A DNA stretch of 64,000 nt from assembly GCF_000472665.1 (NCBI RefSeq), contig NZ_AXAC01000006.1, forward strand, positions 88,737 to 152,736, in the 5' to 3' direction. This stretch comes from Acetobacterium malicum subsp. dehalogenans DSM 11527 (GTDB taxonomy: Bacteria; Bacillota; Clostridia; Eubacteriales; Eubacteriaceae). The translations under genes and the position numbers were made by a program. Below the pieces are notes generated by a model that was not told the DNA's origin, did no database searches, and was given only the letters and a program-made list of their open reading frames with translations. Of this stretch, positions 63,035-64,000 are shown one piece after another; position 1 is the first letter of the stretch; every line of letters begins with the position of its first letter.

Positions 63035-63540
63035 TTATCATCGCCCATTTTGACGCTTTTTAGGAGCTCCACCGCAACTTGACACTGGAACGCTTTTTCG
63101 AAAAGCACCTGACTGTAACCGGTGGTGCATTGACACCAGGTAGCAGTCTCCAGGCGTTCAACCCCTTCCAGCATCGGACAGGGGCAAAAAGAAAACTGCA
63201 GATAAAGTTCCCCATTGTCACAAAAAAGCCCCGCCGCCTTGGCCTTATCCAAGTTTCCGAATTCTTCCAGACTCGCTGATGCGACAACCAGCTCTTTTAG
63301 CAGCGCCAATTTTTCATCCAAGCCGTAACCGCACTGACAGTTTCTCCTGATCTGCACAACGGTGTCCTGATCGAACTGGTTTTCCAGCCGTTCCATCGTC
63401 GCTTTGACCCATGCCGGATTATCCTCTTTTTTTTCTGGTTCATCCGAACCAAAAACGATTGCTTTGGCAACGTCCTCATTGCTTTTATCTTTGACCGCCT
63501 GATAAATGACCTGTTCCTGAATTTTTCTGATATCAAACAT
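62992..63540 (-). CDS. DUF6144-type cysteine-containing protein
   Basis: 182 residues from ATG 63540 (GGAGG, good spacing; the frame opens earlier). Cys motifs: RRNCQCGYG (about 77), GLFCDNGELYLQFSFCPCPM (about 115) and TWCQCTTGYSQVLFEKAF (about 140). It resembles the C-terminal sensor-like part of proteins related to L-2-amino-thiazoline-type hydrolases found in clostridia. Function unknown. Confidence 0.65.
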   Translation of the reverse strand: MFDIRKIQEQVIYQAVKDKSNEDVAKAIVFGSDEPEKKEDNPAWVKATMERLENQFDQDTVVQIRRNCQCGYGLDEKLALLKELVVASASLEEFGNLDKAKAAGLFCDNGELYLQFSFCPCPMLEGVERLETATWCQCTTGYSQVLFEKAFQCQVAVELLKSVKMGDDKCLMKIIPGKDIWK

Positions 63541-63717
63541 ATTAACATCCTCCGTCTTTGTTTTATTATATGACCCGCTCAAATCATTGTTTGCTGTAAC
63601 TTTTCGACTTAAAGATTTTCAAAAATTAAAAACAGACCTCTTTTAAACCGATCATTATCCCTTGTGATAAGTATCATTATAAAAGAAAGTCTGTGTCATT
63701 ACTTCTGAATTCTTGCG

Positions 63718-64000
63718 CTATTTAACAGGGATGCACAAATCCATGATCACCTGGCTGTTTTTTCTGTCCATCTGGCGATAAATATTAAACCCATAGTGTT
63801 CATCCATTTCATAACCGCTGTTTGGCAGCCAGATATTAAAGATGCCCTGAAGGGTTTCATAGATATCCTTGATCCGGCCATCAAAGCGGTAAATCGCAAA
63901 TTTTCCACCCTCAATGGTGGTGATATTCGCGAGCGGGCAATTCACCTCGACAGTCATACAAAGATCATACAAACATTGGCCGACCCTGGTAATGGCGGGG
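63718..64000 (-). CDS. AraC-type regulator with GyrI-like domain, 5' end cut by window edge
   Basis: The frame is open through base 64000, so the N-terminal part (expected AraC HTH) is outside. The visible end reads PAITRVGQCLYDLCMTVEV and continues with ITTIEGGKFAIYRFDGRIKD, LQGIFNIWLPNSGYEMDEHY, and ends VIMDLCIPVK, the GyrI/effector-binding fold of AraC-type regulators. A start inside the window (TTG 63972) is not likely to be real. Confidence 0.8.
   Translation of the reverse strand, partial: PAITRVGQCLYDLCMTVEVNCPLANITTIEGGKFAIYRFDGRIKDIYETLQGIFNIWLPNSGYEMDEHYGFNIYRQMDRKNSQVIMDLCIPVK

Overview
The window looks like chromosomal DNA of an anaerobic, low-to-moderate GC Firmicute, most likely an acetogen of the Acetobacterium/Eubacteriaceae type (inference). 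The signs are AGGAGG-type ribosome binding sites, ferredoxin-tailed aldo/keto reductases, a DUF2284-DUF3786 pair, flavodoxins, LarB/LarC and many c-di-GMP proteins. No rRNA, tRNA, CRISPR array, intact insertion sequence or phage module was seen. The window edges cut two genes: a GIY-YIG-type protein at 1-337 and an AraC/GyrI-type regulator at 63718-64000.

Region 1 (1-9.4 kb): an XRE regulator, a DUF4143 ATPase, the azlCD exporter with a divergent MocR regulator, and a 1362-residue pyruvate phosphate dikinase-like protein. The azlCD-mocR block is bracketed by direct copies of the 3' end of the dikinase-like gene (69 of 74 bases identical), which suggests an old insertion or rearrangement.

Region 2 (9.5-17.6 kb, all minus strand) is the most unusual part. 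It is a tightly packed cluster: MATE transporter fused to an RsbW-like ATPase domain, SpoIIE-type phosphatase with an extracytoplasmic sensor, GNAT acetyltransferase, a 57-residue protein, a free RsbW-like kinase, a lipoprotein that fuses substrate-binding lobes to an ABC permease, and an ABC ATPase that ends in a degenerate RsbW-like domain. Three RsbW-type modules plus one SpoIIE phosphatase, two of them fused to transporters and with no visible STAS partner or sigma factor, look like partner-switching adapted to control transport.

Region 3 (18-31 kb): an MBL-fold hydrolase, a MATE transporter that appears to start at ATC, a DODA-type dioxygenase, a flavodoxin with a clear promoter, two ferredoxin-tailed aldo/keto reductases, a cupin, an acetyltransferase, larB-larC, a MerR regulator and a PhnA/YjdM protein. 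The larBC operon, the second aldo/keto reductase and merR each have the same MerR-type promoter (TTGACT, 19-base spacer, central TGGAGT dyad), so they form one local regulon.

Region 4 (31-46 kb): two diguanylate cyclases, an SDR, the MarR-DUF2284-DUF3786 set with matching palindromic operators, a two-component system with PhoP-like boxes, a DUF1538-double PII pair, a TetR-radical SAM pair, a GNAT, and a TetR-MFS pair.

Region 5 (46-58 kb): a 2235-residue non-ribosomal peptide synthetase (half C-A-T-C-A-T-reductase) behind an Sfp-type phosphopantetheinyl transferase. This is the architecture of aureusimine-type pyrazinone or dipeptide-aldehyde synthetases. A TetR-MFS pair with good operators and a Bcr/CflA-type exporter follow. 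Region 6 (58-64 kb): a GGDEF-EAL sensor protein co-transcribed with an orphan solute-binding lipoprotein, a DUF6144-type protein and the cut AraC-type gene.
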